The notes below the pieces were generated by a model. That model was not told the origin of the DNA, did no database searches, and saw only the letters and a list, made by a program, of their open reading frames with translations. Positions 45,310 to 53,934 of a stretch of DNA of 64,000 nt are shown in pieces. How positions within the stretch are numbered: the first letter of the stretch is position 1; each line of letters begins with the position of its first letter. The position numbers and the translations under genes are program-made. Source of the stretch: Muribaculaceae bacterium. Its GTDB lineage: Bacteria > Bacteroidota > Bacteroidia > Bacteroidales > Muribaculaceae. The DNA lies in assembly GCA_017619355.1 (NCBI GenBank), contig JAFZSO010000036.1, forward strand, positions 1 through 64,000, written 5' to 3'.

Positions 45310-46371
45310 ATGGACACCACTGAATTTTACCAAATCAAGCAGGAGGTGCTGTCACGCCCCATCTGCTATCGCGAACTTGAAGCGAAAGAAATCATCGCCC
45401 TTGGCGAGAACCACTACACCGTGGGCAATGCCACATTTGAAGTCGAGCCCCGTGTGGCATCTAAAATCGACCGTTTTGCAGGAATTAGAAGCGGGCAATC
45501 GGCCGTTGCACACGACAGCTATGGCGAGCAGGGCTTGACCAACCTGCGCAACTTCTTTGGCCAGGCTGTCCCAAGAAAAAGCAAACGCATCGTCCTTGCT
45601 GCCGACACACAGTCAAAGCAGATTGTCGATGCCATCCCCATCCACGACCGTATGATCACGCCCGAAGTATTCTTCGACTTCGCCGAGATGTTCATGGACA
45701 AGAATCAGTATCTTCCCGACAATGTAGAATACTCAATGGGCGGAAACGGCAACATTTCCATTCTCATGAAGCCTGTCACCGAACAATTCATGGAATTTGC
45801 TCCGGGCGACGAATTCATGTTCAACGGCATCCAACTATTGTGGTCACCAGGCGAAGTCAGCCTGAACAATTATTATGAGCGACTGGTGTGCTCTAATGGT
45901 CAAACTCAGACTTCGCAGCATAGAATCGCAAAGGCTTTCTCGCCCGAAGCCTCCAAACTTGAGGCGTTGCTTGACGTTACTGTCGAATCAGAGCCCCTCA
46001 AGAAGAACCTTGACCAAATGCTTCTCAGCGCAAGGTTGGCTATGCGCACTTCAGCTTCGGTGCATGAACTGAAAGCCGCCATGAAAATGCTTAACGGTCA
46101 TGGTTTGACGGAACAAGATGCCAACCAAATCGTCCCTTACGAGCAAACCAGATCGAAATATGAAACCGCTGGATTTCTCCTGAGTTCCACCGAAGAAGCA
46201 CAAGCCAAGAGCGACCGCACGATGTGGGAGGTGTTCAACCTGCTCACTTTCTTTGCAACTCATAACACCGTGTGGGCACGGCAGGACATTCGCCGCTCAT
46301 CGCTCATGGAAGCGAGCATGAACCTGCTGTTGCGAGAACGGGACATCAAGGAGTATTACAACATTTTCTAA
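45310..46371 (+). CDS. DUF932-like protein of the island
   Basis: This is a 353-residue cytoplasmic protein. The middle (EYSMGGNGNISILMKPVTEQF, YYERLVCSNGQTQTSQHRI) loosely resembles the DUF932 phage/plasmid-type proteins (target-region plus VCxN motif), but the match is by eye and weak. The C-terminal third is helical. It sits between the ATPase and the PLD-like gene, 4 and 3 bases from its neighbours, so all three are one transcript and probably one complex or pathway. Confidence 0.5.
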   Translation: MDTTEFYQIKQEVLSRPICYRELEAKEIIALGENHYTVGNATFEVEPRVASKIDRFAGIRSGQSAVAHDSYGEQGLTNLRNFFGQAVPRKSKRIVLAADTQSKQIVDAIPIHDRMITPEVFFDFAEMFMDKNQYLPDNVEYSMGGNGNISILMKPVTEQFMEFAPGDEFMFNGIQLLWSPGEVSLNNYYERLVCSNGQTQTSQHRIAKAFSPEASKLEALLDVTVESEPLKKNLDQMLLSARLAMRTSASVHELKAAMKMLNGHGLTEQDANQIVPYEQTRSKYETAGFLLSSTEEAQAKSDRTMWEVFNLLTFFATHNTVWARQDIRRSSLMEASMNLLLRERDIKEYYNIF

Positions 46372-46374
46372 GAC

Positions 46375-46887
46375 ATGATTGAGTATATTGCTGACACCGA
46401 CCATTACAACAAGGTGCTCGCTCAGGTGGCTAATGTGAAGCAGAGCCTATGGATTGGAACTGCCGACATCAAGGACTTGCACGTTAAAGTTGGAGCAACG
46501 ACCAAGCCGTTTCTTGCCGTCATTGCCTTGCTCATCAGGCGAGGCGTGGCGGTACGGCTCATTCATGCCAAGGAACCAGGACCAAACTTCCGAGAGGACT
46601 TCGATCGCTATCCTGTGCTGTATGACCGACTTGAGCGGGTGCTGTGTCCACGTGTGCATTTTAAAATGATGGTATTCGACGGCAAGGAAGTGTATATTGG
46701 CAGTGCGAACCTCACAGGTGCCGGCATCGGCATGAAAACCGCAGACAAGCGCAACTTCGAGGCGGGAATCCTTACGGACGTTCCTGTTATCATCGAACAA
46801 GCCATGACGCAGTTTGATGATGTATGGCGTGGTTACCATTGCAAGTCTTGCCGTCGCAGGGACTTTTGCCCCGCCCCAATCAAATGA
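46375..46887 (+). CDS. Single-HKD phospholipase-D-like protein with Cys tail
   Basis: The 170-residue protein has one HKD motif: His95-x-Lys97-x4-Asp102 in RVHFKMMVFDG, then GSANLTGAG. One HKD per chain is typical of dimeric Nuc-type nucleases, so cleavage of DNA or RNA is more likely than lipid hydrolysis. The C-terminus (CKSCRRRDFCPAP) may bind a metal. It follows the DUF932-like gene by 3 bases. Its operon is under promoter P2. Confidence 0.78.
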   Translation: MIEYIADTDHYNKVLAQVANVKQSLWIGTADIKDLHVKVGATTKPFLAVIALLIRRGVAVRLIHAKEPGPNFREDFDRYPVLYDRLERVLCPRVHFKMMVFDGKEVYIGSANLTGAGIGMKTADKRNFEAGILTDVPVIIEQAMTQFDDVWRGYHCKSCRRRDFCPAPIK

Positions 46888-46951
46888 ATATAATGCACGA
46901 GAAAATTCTCTTTCTTGATGATTTTTCAAAAAAAATGATACCACCCTGCGA

Positions 46952-46989
46952 GTTGTGCCCCAAAGCGGCATAGGCCGTCTCTATCTTTG
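46952..46989 (+). promoter_or_regulatory. Island promoter/operator P3
   Basis: The palindrome GTTGTGCC-N7-GGCATAGG starts at 46952. The -7 box TATCTTTG (46982-46989) is a perfect match at the same 30-base offset. There is no TTG at -33. Confidence 0.78.
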
Positions 46990-47026
46990 CCATGAAAGTT
47001 CACATGTAACAAAAAGGCATAAGATT

Positions 47027-48661
47027 ATGGCAACAAAACAGAAAATGGATTTGCTCACAGCAGTGGAGAAAATCGTCGACAAGGCAAAAGGTAGCGGGCT
47101 TAGCCCAGAATTCTACCAAAAGGCTAATAGGTATATAAAATATGTGTCAGAGAGGCTGGACCTCACCAGGGAACAAGCCGTCATGATGGCGTTGTTTATT
47201 GACAATAGCGACGACACGAGTATAACATTAGGACAATTCCTGGAATGCAGGACCACAAGAATCATTAAACACATGGCAGACATTGATGAGTTGGAGAAAA
47301 AAGAACTCGTAAGGTGTAGCCGAGGATGCCGTCAAGTTTCGTATCGTGTTCCCATAGAGGTGATTGAGGCATTCAAAAACAATGAGAAGTATGAGCCTAG
47401 AGATTGCTCTGGTCTTTCTTGCATGGAACTGTTCGGTGAGTTGGAAAGCATTCTTGAACAACGCCGTGATGATGAGTTGACTTACGAGGGGTTGATAGAA
47501 AAAATCCACCACTTATTTGAGGGCAACAAGCAACTTCTTTTTGTTCAAAAAGTGTTAAGCTATGGTTTGGATTACGATGAGGAAATGCTGCTGATATTAT
47601 TCTCTCATCTGTTTGTCAACAATAACGACGACAACATCACGTTTGATGACATTAGATTCTTATATGAGAAATGGTTGTGGAATCATGCGAAGTCACAGTT
47701 TAACCGCGGCGATCATGTGTTGTTAAAGAAAAAGCTGATAGAATACAACAATAATGATGGTTTTATAAATAGAGAATGTTTTCGCATGACCAGCGAGGCA
47801 AAGCGTGAGCTGCTCTCTGAACTCAACTTGAAATCATTGGAATATAAAGCCAAGCGAAACGATGTCGTCAAGTGCGAAGACATCACGCCTAAAACGCTGT
47901 TTTACGGCGAGAAAATCAGTTCACAAGTAAATGAACTGGGAAAGTTGCTCGACGCCGAGCAATATAACAAGATTAGGACGCGCATGAAAGACACAGGATT
48001 CCGCTGTGCTTTCACTTGTCTGCTTTACGGTGCTCCAGGAACCGGCAAGACCGAGACTGTGCTGCAGCTGGCACGGCAGACCGGCCGCGACATCATGCAA
48101 GTGAATATTTCTCAAATCAAGAGTTGCTGGGTTGGCGAAAGCGAGAAAAACATCAAGCAGGTGTTTGACAACTACAAGGCAAAGGTGAAAGAGAGCACGA
48201 TTACGCCCATCCTCCTCTTCAACGAGGCCGACGCCATCATCGGAGAGCGTTTGGAAGGCGCAAAAAGCGCAGTTAATAAGATGGAAAACAGCATCCAGAA
48301 CATCATCTTGCAGGAAATGGAAACACTCGATGGAATACTTATCGCCACGACCAATCTTGCCCAAAACATGGACAAGGCTTTCGAGCGCAGGTTTCTCTAT
48401 AAAATCAAGTTTGAGAAGCCAACCGTTGAAGCCCGCATAAGCATGTGGCACGAGATGATTCCGAACCTGAACGAGGAACAATGTCGCACGTTGGCTTCAA
48501 AATACGACTTTAGCGGTGGACAAATCGAGAACATCGCCCGCCACTATGCCATCGGGAACATCCTGCATGGAGAACCAGAGAATGTAATTGAAGCGCTCTC
48601 GGCATATTGCGACAGCGAGCGACTGGAAACAAAAGAGCACCACAAAGTGGGATTTCGTTAA
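47027..48661 (+). CDS. AAA+ ATPase with N-terminal winged-helix-like region
   Basis: The protein (544 residues) has an N-terminal helical half, about residues 1-310, with a winged-helix-like patch (KKELVRCSRGCRQVSYRVP). The AAA+ module has Walker A GAPGTGKTE at 335-343 and Walker B ILLFNEADAI, where Asn399 replaces the usual Asp. It also has sensor LIATTN and arginine-finger region AFERRFLYKIKF. This is a CDC48/FtsH-like remodelling ATPase without a protease. It is driven by P3. The start at 47027 is the first ATG after that promoter that matches the reading frame. Confidence 0.8.
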   Translation: MATKQKMDLLTAVEKIVDKAKGSGLSPEFYQKANRYIKYVSERLDLTREQAVMMALFIDNSDDTSITLGQFLECRTTRIIKHMADIDELEKKELVRCSRGCRQVSYRVPIEVIEAFKNNEKYEPRDCSGLSCMELFGELESILEQRRDDELTYEGLIEKIHHLFEGNKQLLFVQKVLSYGLDYDEEMLLILFSHLFVNNNDDNITFDDIRFLYEKWLWNHAKSQFNRGDHVLLKKKLIEYNNNDGFINRECFRMTSEAKRELLSELNLKSLEYKAKRNDVVKCEDITPKTLFYGEKISSQVNELGKLLDAEQYNKIRTRMKDTGFRCAFTCLLYGAPGTGKTETVLQLARQTGRDIMQVNISQIKSCWVGESEKNIKQVFDNYKAKVKESTITPILLFNEADAIIGERLEGAKSAVNKMENSIQNIILQEMETLDGILIATTNLAQNMDKAFERRFLYKIKFEKPTVEARISMWHEMIPNLNEEQCRTLASKYDFSGGQIENIARHYAIGNILHGEPENVIEALSAYCDSERLETKEHHKVGFR

Positions 48662-48679
48662 AACAATCATCACAAACAA

Positions 48680-48717
48680 ATTATGCCCCTATTTGGCATA
48701 GGCCAATTGTTTCTTTG
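48680..48717 (+). promoter_or_regulatory. Island promoter/operator P4
   Basis: The palindrome ATTATGCC-N7-GGCATAGG starts at 48680 and the -7 box TTTCTTTG starts at 48710, the same offset and the same -7 as P1. There is no TTG at -33. Confidence 0.75.
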
Positions 48718-48753
48718 CCAAGTGAGTAATAACCAATAAAACAACACTATAAT

Positions 48754-49629
48754 ATGAATCGGGCAGAATTAGTACGACAAATACAACAAAAATACCAAAT
48801 GAGGCAGTTGTTATTTGACTCCAAAGATGATGAAAAGGACAATATGTCAATTTGGCCATCTCAAGATGAAGCCCCATACAATATCGATAACATCTATCCT
48901 TTGACCATCATCAAGGATCGTTACCACGAAAGCGGATACTATTATTTGGCATTTAATCTGGAGCCTTGGGATGTGCCCAAAGAAATCAATGATGACGGAC
49001 TGGACTTTTGCGGATTCTTTCGCAACAAAGGCAAAAAACACATCATTGGCAAAGGAAACACGCCACAAGAGGCTCTTGATAATCTAATAGAAAAACTGCG
49101 TCCTGCGTCTGACAATCCTCTTGTGGACAAATATCTCTTTCTTGATTTTGATGGCGTGCTGAACACCGAGTTCTACCAAGACCTTTTGTTGTCTCAAGGC
49201 AAGCAATGGCAAGACGAGCATGGTGCGTTCTTCGACCCGGAGACGGTGAAGCAACTTGAACGAATCATTGATGCCACGCAAGCCAGCATCGTGATAGAAT
49301 CATCGTGGAAATATCTTGGACTCAAAGCCATGCAGGAAATGTGGCATGATCGCCAATTGCCTGGACGAGTGATTGACATCACCTCATCCTGCGCCAGCGA
49401 CAGTTGGTTGCAAGCTACCAGCATCGACGAAAACGACCTCAATCACTCCAAAGGAATTGAAATCGCCTCTTGGCTTTTTGACCATGCTGCCGAAGGCACC
49501 CGATATGTCATCATTGACGACGAGTATGTGATACTGGATTCCCAGTTACCGCACTTTATCATGACCAATCCTTTTGATGGCATAACCGAAGAAGTGGCTA
49601 ATCGGGCCATCGCCCTCCTCAACAACTAA
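48754..49629 (+). CDS. HAD-like protein, RNA-repair (Swiss-army-knife) type
   Basis: The 291-residue protein has an N-terminal module of about 120 residues (a WPSQDEAPYNIDNIYPL segment and a region like HicB/DUF1902). A HAD phosphatase domain follows. Motif I is Asp131-Phe-Asp133-Gly (FLDFDGVLN), then FDPETVKQLERIID, motif II at IVIESSWK, and motif IV at IIDDEYVILD (Asp255-Asp256). This pattern matches the HAD domain found in RNA repair proteins. End repair of cleaved RNA or DNA is plausible beside a PLD nuclease. It is under P4. Confidence 0.72.
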   Translation: MNRAELVRQIQQKYQMRQLLFDSKDDEKDNMSIWPSQDEAPYNIDNIYPLTIIKDRYHESGYYYLAFNLEPWDVPKEINDDGLDFCGFFRNKGKKHIIGKGNTPQEALDNLIEKLRPASDNPLVDKYLFLDFDGVLNTEFYQDLLLSQGKQWQDEHGAFFDPETVKQLERIIDATQASIVIESSWKYLGLKAMQEMWHDRQLPGRVIDITSSCASDSWLQATSIDENDLNHSKGIEIASWLFDHAAEGTRYVIIDDEYVILDSQLPHFIMTNPFDGITEEVANRAIALLNN

Positions 49630-49758
49630 ATTTTTTTTAAAAAAAATGTCACCATCTTTTAAACATGAGCATGGCCGTTTTTGGCAATAAGCACTATTGT
49701 TTTCACCCCAATTATTCACTTTTGGAGACATGATTTAAAAGTTTTTTGGTTTTATATG

Positions 49759-49789
49759 CTTGTAATGTCTAGAATTATGAGTAATTTTG
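49759..49789 (+). promoter_or_regulatory. Promoter of bamD-rpoZ
   Basis: CTTG at 49759-49762, a 19-base spacer and TAATTTTG at 49782-49789 precede the bamD start by 49 bases. Confidence 0.65.
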
Positions 49790-49838
49790 CGGGTCGAAAC
49801 GCCATGCTCTCATGAGCACGGCATTAATGGTTATGCTA

Positions 49839-50648
49839 ATGAGATATATTTTCATCATATCGGTTTGCGCTACAGCCCTGCTATTCACCTCATGCGGTGA
49901 GTATAACAAGGCCATGAAGAGTTCAGACTTCAACTACAAGTTTGAATATGCCAAGAAAGCCTTTGAGCAGAAGAAGTACTCACAGGCCTACACGCTGCTG
50001 GAGGATGTGATTAGCGTGTTCCGCGGCACCGACAAGGCCGAGGAGTCGCTCTACCTGCTGGGCTTGAGCTACTATGAGAACAAGGACTACCTGAATGCAG
50101 GTTCCTACTTCAAACAGTACTACACGCAATACCCGAGAGGCCAATACACCGAGCTGGCACGCTACTATGCCGGTTATGGCTACTATCTCGACTCGCCCGA
50201 TCCGCAACTCGACCAGACGCTCACCATCAAGGCCATCGAGGAGCTGCAAGCCTTCCTCGACTACTTCCCCAAGAGCGACAAGGTGTCGATTGCACAGAAC
50301 GCCATCTTCGAGCTTCAAGACAAGCTTGTGAAGAAGGAACTCGAAAATGCCACGCTCTACTACAATCTGGGCAACTACATGGGCAACAACTACGAGAGTG
50401 CGGTGATTACCGCCAAGAACGCCATCAAGGACTACCCCTACAGCAAATACAAGGAAGACCTTGAGATGATCATACTCAAGTCGCGCTTCAGCGAGGCCGA
50501 GCAGAGTGTGAACGAGAAAAAGGAAGAGCGTTATCGCACCGTCATCGACGAGTACTACGCCTTCATCAACGACTACCCCGACAGCAAGTATCGCAAGGAA
50601 GCCGACAACATCTTCAAGATTGCAAGCAAACACGTCAACAACAATTAA
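49839..50648 (+). CDS. bamD: Outer membrane assembly lipoprotein BamD
   Basis: BamD is the TPR lipoprotein of the BAM complex that inserts beta-barrel proteins into the outer membrane. The 269-residue protein has lipobox LFTSC (Cys19), then GEYNKAMKSSDFNYKFEYAKKAF and TPR units such as YTQYPRGQYTELARYYAGY and IVIDEYYAFINDYPDSKY-like repeats. The ATG at 49839 gives the correct signal peptide; earlier in-frame ATGs add unneeded residues. It is 15 bases upstream of rpoZ, a pairing conserved in Bacteroidetes. Confidence 0.88.
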   Translation: MRYIFIISVCATALLFTSCGEYNKAMKSSDFNYKFEYAKKAFEQKKYSQAYTLLEDVISVFRGTDKAEESLYLLGLSYYENKDYLNAGSYFKQYYTQYPRGQYTELARYYAGYGYYLDSPDPQLDQTLTIKAIEELQAFLDYFPKSDKVSIAQNAIFELQDKLVKKELENATLYYNLGNYMGNNYESAVITAKNAIKDYPYSKYKEDLEMIILKSRFSEAEQSVNEKKEERYRTVIDEYYAFINDYPDSKYRKEADNIFKIASKHVNNN

Positions 50649-50663
50649 TTTTATATATTCACA

Positions 50664-51002
50664 ATGGATTACAAAAAGACTAACGCACCTCTCACCACAT
50701 CGGTGCACGATCTCATTGAGATGGCTCAACCCACCGGTAACATCTATGAAACTGTGGCCATCATTGGCAAGCGCGCCAATCAGATTTCGGCTGAGATGAA
50801 AAGCGACCTCGAGAAGAAGCTCCAAGAGTTTGCCACACTCAACGACAACCTCGAAGAAATCTCCGAGAACCGTGAGCAGATTGAAATCTCAAAGTACTAC
50901 GAGAAGCTGCCAAAGCCCACTCTCATTGCCACTCAGGAGTATTGCGACGAAAAGCTCATGTTCCGCAACGTGGTGAAGGAGAAGGACGACTTCAACTTCT
51001 GA
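50664..51002 (+). CDS. rpoZ: RNA polymerase omega-like subunit
   Basis: The 112-residue protein is the Bacteroidetes-type omega (Rpb6-like). It contains TGNIYETVAIIGKRANQISAEM, the conserved omega helix motif, and the extended tail DEKLMFRNVVKEKDDFNF. It follows bamD and is closed by a strong terminator. Confidence 0.88.
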   Translation: MDYKKTNAPLTTSVHDLIEMAQPTGNIYETVAIIGKRANQISAEMKSDLEKKLQEFATLNDNLEEISENREQIEISKYYEKLPKPTLIATQEYCDEKLMFRNVVKEKDDFNF

Positions 51003-51055
51003 TCGCTACAGCTCACGCGGCCCTGCTGCCTGTGAGCCACGGCAACACACACTAC

Positions 51056-51088
51056 AACACCCTGATGTCATCCCGACATCAGGGTGTT
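51056..51088 (+). terminator. Terminator of bamD-rpoZ
   Basis: A perfect 14-bp stem (AACACCCTGATGTC and its complement) with a 5-base loop, 53 bases after the rpoZ stop, followed by a T-rich stretch. Confidence 0.85.
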
Positions 51089-51211
51089 CCGTTCTTGGAT
51101 TTCTACTGTTTGAAGTGTTTCTGTGTATTTTTGTTACTAACGTTATTCATTCAATAGACGCGTCATCGGACCATTTTGTTGCAAACAAACAACACTTTTT
51201 TTGAGAAAAAT

Positions 51212-51243
51212 GTTGGAAGTACAGAAAAAAGTACTTATTTTTG
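51212..51243 (+). promoter_or_regulatory. Toxin-antitoxin promoter with inverted repeat
   Basis: GTTG at 51212-51215, a 20-base spacer and TATTTTTG at 51236-51243. An inverted repeat AAGTAC-N8-GTACTT (51217-51236) lies in the spacer, as expected for autorepression by a YefM-type antitoxin that binds GTAC-core palindromes. Confidence 0.6.
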
Positions 51244-51262
51244 CATCCTAAAGCAAAATAAT

Positions 51263-51553
51263 ATGAGAACAACGAATTATACAGACCTCCGCTCAAACCT
51301 GAAGCATCATCTTGACGCCGTTGCCAACGACAATGAGCCGCTCATCGTCAACCGTTCGGGCAACAACAGTGTAGTCATCATGAATTTAGATGACTATAAT
51401 GCTCTTGTCGAGACCCATTACATCCTCAACAACCCGCACCTGATGAGCGCCATCGCAGCTGCCGAGGATGAAATCAAGTATGGCAAGACAACGCCTCAAA
51501 ACCCGAACGAATCAATTGACGACTATCTGAAACGACTGTCATGTACCGACTAA
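51263..51553 (+). CDS. YefM/Phd-family antitoxin
   Basis: The protein (96 residues) starts MRTTNYTDLRSNLKHHLDAV and contains NRSGNNSVVIMNLDDYNALVETHY, the Phd/YefM DNA-binding domain. The C-terminal half is the disordered toxin-neutralising segment. It overlaps the toxin gene by 13 bases, as is usual for such pairs, and has its own promoter with an inverted repeat. Confidence 0.9.
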   Translation: MRTTNYTDLRSNLKHHLDAVANDNEPLIVNRSGNNSVVIMNLDDYNALVETHYILNNPHLMSAIAAAEDEIKYGKTTPQNPNESIDDYLKRLSCTD

Positions 51554-51813
51554 TCTTTACCGACACGGCCAAAGCGCACTACCAGTTTTTCCTCAGGAGC
51601 GGCAACAAGAAAGTAATAGATAAAATCAACCGCCTACTTGCCGACATTGCCCAGCATCCCTATACAGGCATTGGAAAACCCGAGGCCTTGCGATTTTCCC
51701 TTGCCGGTAAGTGGTCGCGACGCATCACTCACGAGCATCGGCTCATATATAGTGTGCACGACGACCTTGTCATCGTCTATATATTGGCGCTTCATTCTCA
51801 TTACCACTCCTGA
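51541..51813 (+). CDS. YoeB-family mRNA interferase toxin
   Basis: YoeB is a ribosome-dependent endoribonuclease. The 90-residue protein has YRLIFTDTAKAHYQFF and the family core IGKPEALRFSLAGKWSRRITHEHRLIY, ending YILALHSHYHS with the conserved His-Tyr. The catalytic Glu, Arg and His positions look intact, so the module is probably active. Confidence 0.92.
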   Translation: MYRLIFTDTAKAHYQFFLRSGNKKVIDKINRLLADIAQHPYTGIGKPEALRFSLAGKWSRRITHEHRLIYSVHDDLVIVYILALHSHYHS

Positions 51814-51870
51814 ACCAATTCGAGACGACAGCCGCGTTAATATCTTGTGAATAAGTTTAGGGGGCATTGT

Positions 51871-51902
51871 GTTGGGCTTCCAGAGCATCTGTACTAACTT
51901 TG
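51871..51902 (+). promoter_or_regulatory. Promoter of dnaB
   Basis: GTTG at 51871-51874, a 20-base spacer and TAACTTTG at 51895-51902 precede the dnaB ATG by 26 bases. Confidence 0.65.
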
Positions 51903-51928
51903 CACCAGAACAAAAACTGAACACCACT

Positions 51929-53518
51929 ATGGAATTTGAACTCACCAAAGAACAGCAGCGCAACAGGCGCCAGCGTCCTCGCCACGAGAGCGAGATAACA
52001 TCAGAATACGGCAAACAGCAGCCCCAGGACCTTGAAGTCGAGGAGGTGGTGCTGGGAGCCCTTATGCTTGAGAAAAACGCCTACTCCATTGTGTGCGACA
52101 TATTGACGCCCGACAGCTTCTACGACAATGCCAATGCCCGAATCTACGAGGCTATTCAGACGCTTGGCGCCAAGCAGCGACCCATCGACATGCTCACCGT
52201 GACCGAGCAGCTGCGCAACAACGGCACACTCGACGAGGCGGGCGGCCCCGTGCGCATCTCCACGCTCACCAGCCGCGTGACCAGTGCCGCCAACGTGGAG
52301 TATCATGCTCGCATCGTGGCGCAGAAGTACATAGCACGTGAACTCATAAGCTTCAGCTCGCAGATTGGCACACTTGCCTTCGACGAGTCGATCGACGTGT
52401 ATGACCTGATGCAAGAAGCTGAAGGCAAACTCTTTGAAATCTCAAAGAAGACACTCAAGCGTGAAGTGACACAAATCGACCCCATCATCAACGAGGCCAT
52501 TGCCAATATTGAGCTTGCCGCTGAAAAGAAAGACGGCTTTAGCGGACTTCAGTCGGGATTCCGTGCCCTCGACAAGATTACCTCGGGCTGGCAAAACAGC
52601 GACCTGGTGATCATCGCGGCACGACCTGCCATGGGTAAAACTGCCCTCGTGCTTTCGATGGCCAAGAACATGGCCGTGGACTTCAACATTCCTGTGGCAT
52701 TCTTCTCGCTCGAGATGTCGAACCTGCAGCTCGTGAACCGCCTCATCAGCAACACCTGCAACCTCGAGAGCGAGAAAATCAAGAGCGGAAATCTGCAACC
52801 CCAGGAATGGGACAACCTCATGACCCGCGTCAAGGGGCTTTACACCGCGCCGCTCTATGTCGACGACACGCCATCACTCTCGGTATTTGAGTTACAGACC
52901 AAAGCCCGCCGGCTGGTGAGTGAGCATGGGGTGAAAATCATCATCATCGACTACCTGCAGCTAATGAATGCCTCGGGCATGAGATTTGGAAGCCGTGAAC
53001 AGGAGGTGAGCACCATTTCGCGTTCACTCAAGCAGCTTGCCAAGGAGCTCAACATCCCCATCATAGCCCTGTCACAGCTCAACCGCAGTGTGGAGCAGCG
53101 TGGCGACGACCGCAACGGCAAGCGGCCGCAGCTGAGCGACCTGCGCGAGTCGGGTGCCATTGAGCAAGATGCCGACATCGTGTGCTTCATTCACCGACCC
53201 GAGTACTACACCAAGTCGAGCGAGAATGCCGAGGGACAGGACATCCGCGGCCTCTCCGAGTTCATCATTGCCAAGCACCGTAGCGGTGCCGTGGGCGACG
53301 TGAAACTGCGCTTCATTGCCAAATATGCACGCTTCGAGAACTGGGACGACAGCCTGGTCACCACACAAGGCACCATCGAGTCGAGAATGAACAGCGAAGA
53401 ACCTGACAATGCCGCGCCGCAGCCCGACTCCATTCCGCCATTCATCGGAGGCACCCCCGACATTCCCGCTAACGTCAACTTCATGCAAGACTCCGACGAA
53501 GACAAGCCGCCCTTCTAA
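51929..53518 (+). CDS. dnaB: Replicative DNA helicase DnaB
   Basis: This 529-residue protein has the DnaB N-terminal helicase-primase domain (EEVVLGALMLEKNAYS). The RecA core has Walker A ARPAMGKTALVLSM, FSLEMSNLQLVNRLIS, Walker B KIIIIDYLQLMNASG, and the C-terminal QLSDLRESGAIEQDADIVCFIHRPE. The C-tail is acidic and Pro-rich. The ATG at 51929 follows a clean promoter; an earlier in-frame ATG lies in the -33 region. Confidence 0.95.
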   Translation: MEFELTKEQQRNRRQRPRHESEITSEYGKQQPQDLEVEEVVLGALMLEKNAYSIVCDILTPDSFYDNANARIYEAIQTLGAKQRPIDMLTVTEQLRNNGTLDEAGGPVRISTLTSRVTSAANVEYHARIVAQKYIARELISFSSQIGTLAFDESIDVYDLMQEAEGKLFEISKKTLKREVTQIDPIINEAIANIELAAEKKDGFSGLQSGFRALDKITSGWQNSDLVIIAARPAMGKTALVLSMAKNMAVDFNIPVAFFSLEMSNLQLVNRLISNTCNLESEKIKSGNLQPQEWDNLMTRVKGLYTAPLYVDDTPSLSVFELQTKARRLVSEHGVKIIIIDYLQLMNASGMRFGSREQEVSTISRSLKQLAKELNIPIIALSQLNRSVEQRGDDRNGKRPQLSDLRESGAIEQDADIVCFIHRPEYYTKSSENAEGQDIRGLSEFIIAKHRSGAVGDVKLRFIAKYARFENWDDSLVTTQGTIESRMNSEEPDNAAPQPDSIPPFIGGTPDIPANVNFMQDSDEDKPPF

Positions 53519-53615
53519 AACCTGCAAGGAGGTGGTCACCATCATCAAATCGTCCACAAGAAATACGAGCGATGCTTTATTGAAAGCACCGCTCAACTTT
53601 TATGGGTTGTAAGGC

Positions 53616-53933
53616 TTATTTCTTTTTGGGTTTGGGAGCTGGCAGAGCCTTGCAGGTTTCCTTGACCAGCATCTTCATGTAGTCATGGTCATCGATATCT
53701 TCGATGTAGAAATAGTCTTTTGCTCCCTCGTAGGGCGGACGCATATCAACCTTCCGAAGAAGCGGACGGACGGCATCAGTAGGTTTCAAGTAGAAGCAAT
53801 CGTCACATATCAAGCCGAAGATTTTTCCATCACAATAAATTCCATAATCACCAAACATCTTTTTGGTGATGATTTCTCCGGCTCCAGCGCACTGGTCGGC
53901 GATATACTGAACTAAATCCTGATTACTTGCCAT
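53616..53933 (-). CDS. TfoX N-terminal domain protein
   Basis: The 105-residue protein carries the TfoX_N signature (TKKMFGDYGIYCDGKIFGLICDD, LYLKPTD-like, PPYEGAKDYFYIED). Sxy/TfoX regulates natural competence in some Proteobacteria. Standalone TfoX_N proteins in Bacteroidetes have no known role. The gene is one base after radC on the minus strand and is the last in the set. Confidence 0.85.
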   Translation of the reverse strand: MASNQDLVQYIADQCAGAGEIITKKMFGDYGIYCDGKIFGLICDDCFYLKPTDAVRPLLRKVDMRPPYEGAKDYFYIEDIDDHDYMKMLVKETCKALPAPKPKKK

Positions 53934-53934
53934 A

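Noticed and set aside
45310-46371. Firm DUF932 assignment
   Set aside because: Only short motifs resemble the family, so it is reported as a weak likeness only.
46375-46887. Phospholipase or cardiolipin synthase
   Set aside because: One HKD motif, no membrane helices and the operon context favour a Nuc-type nuclease.
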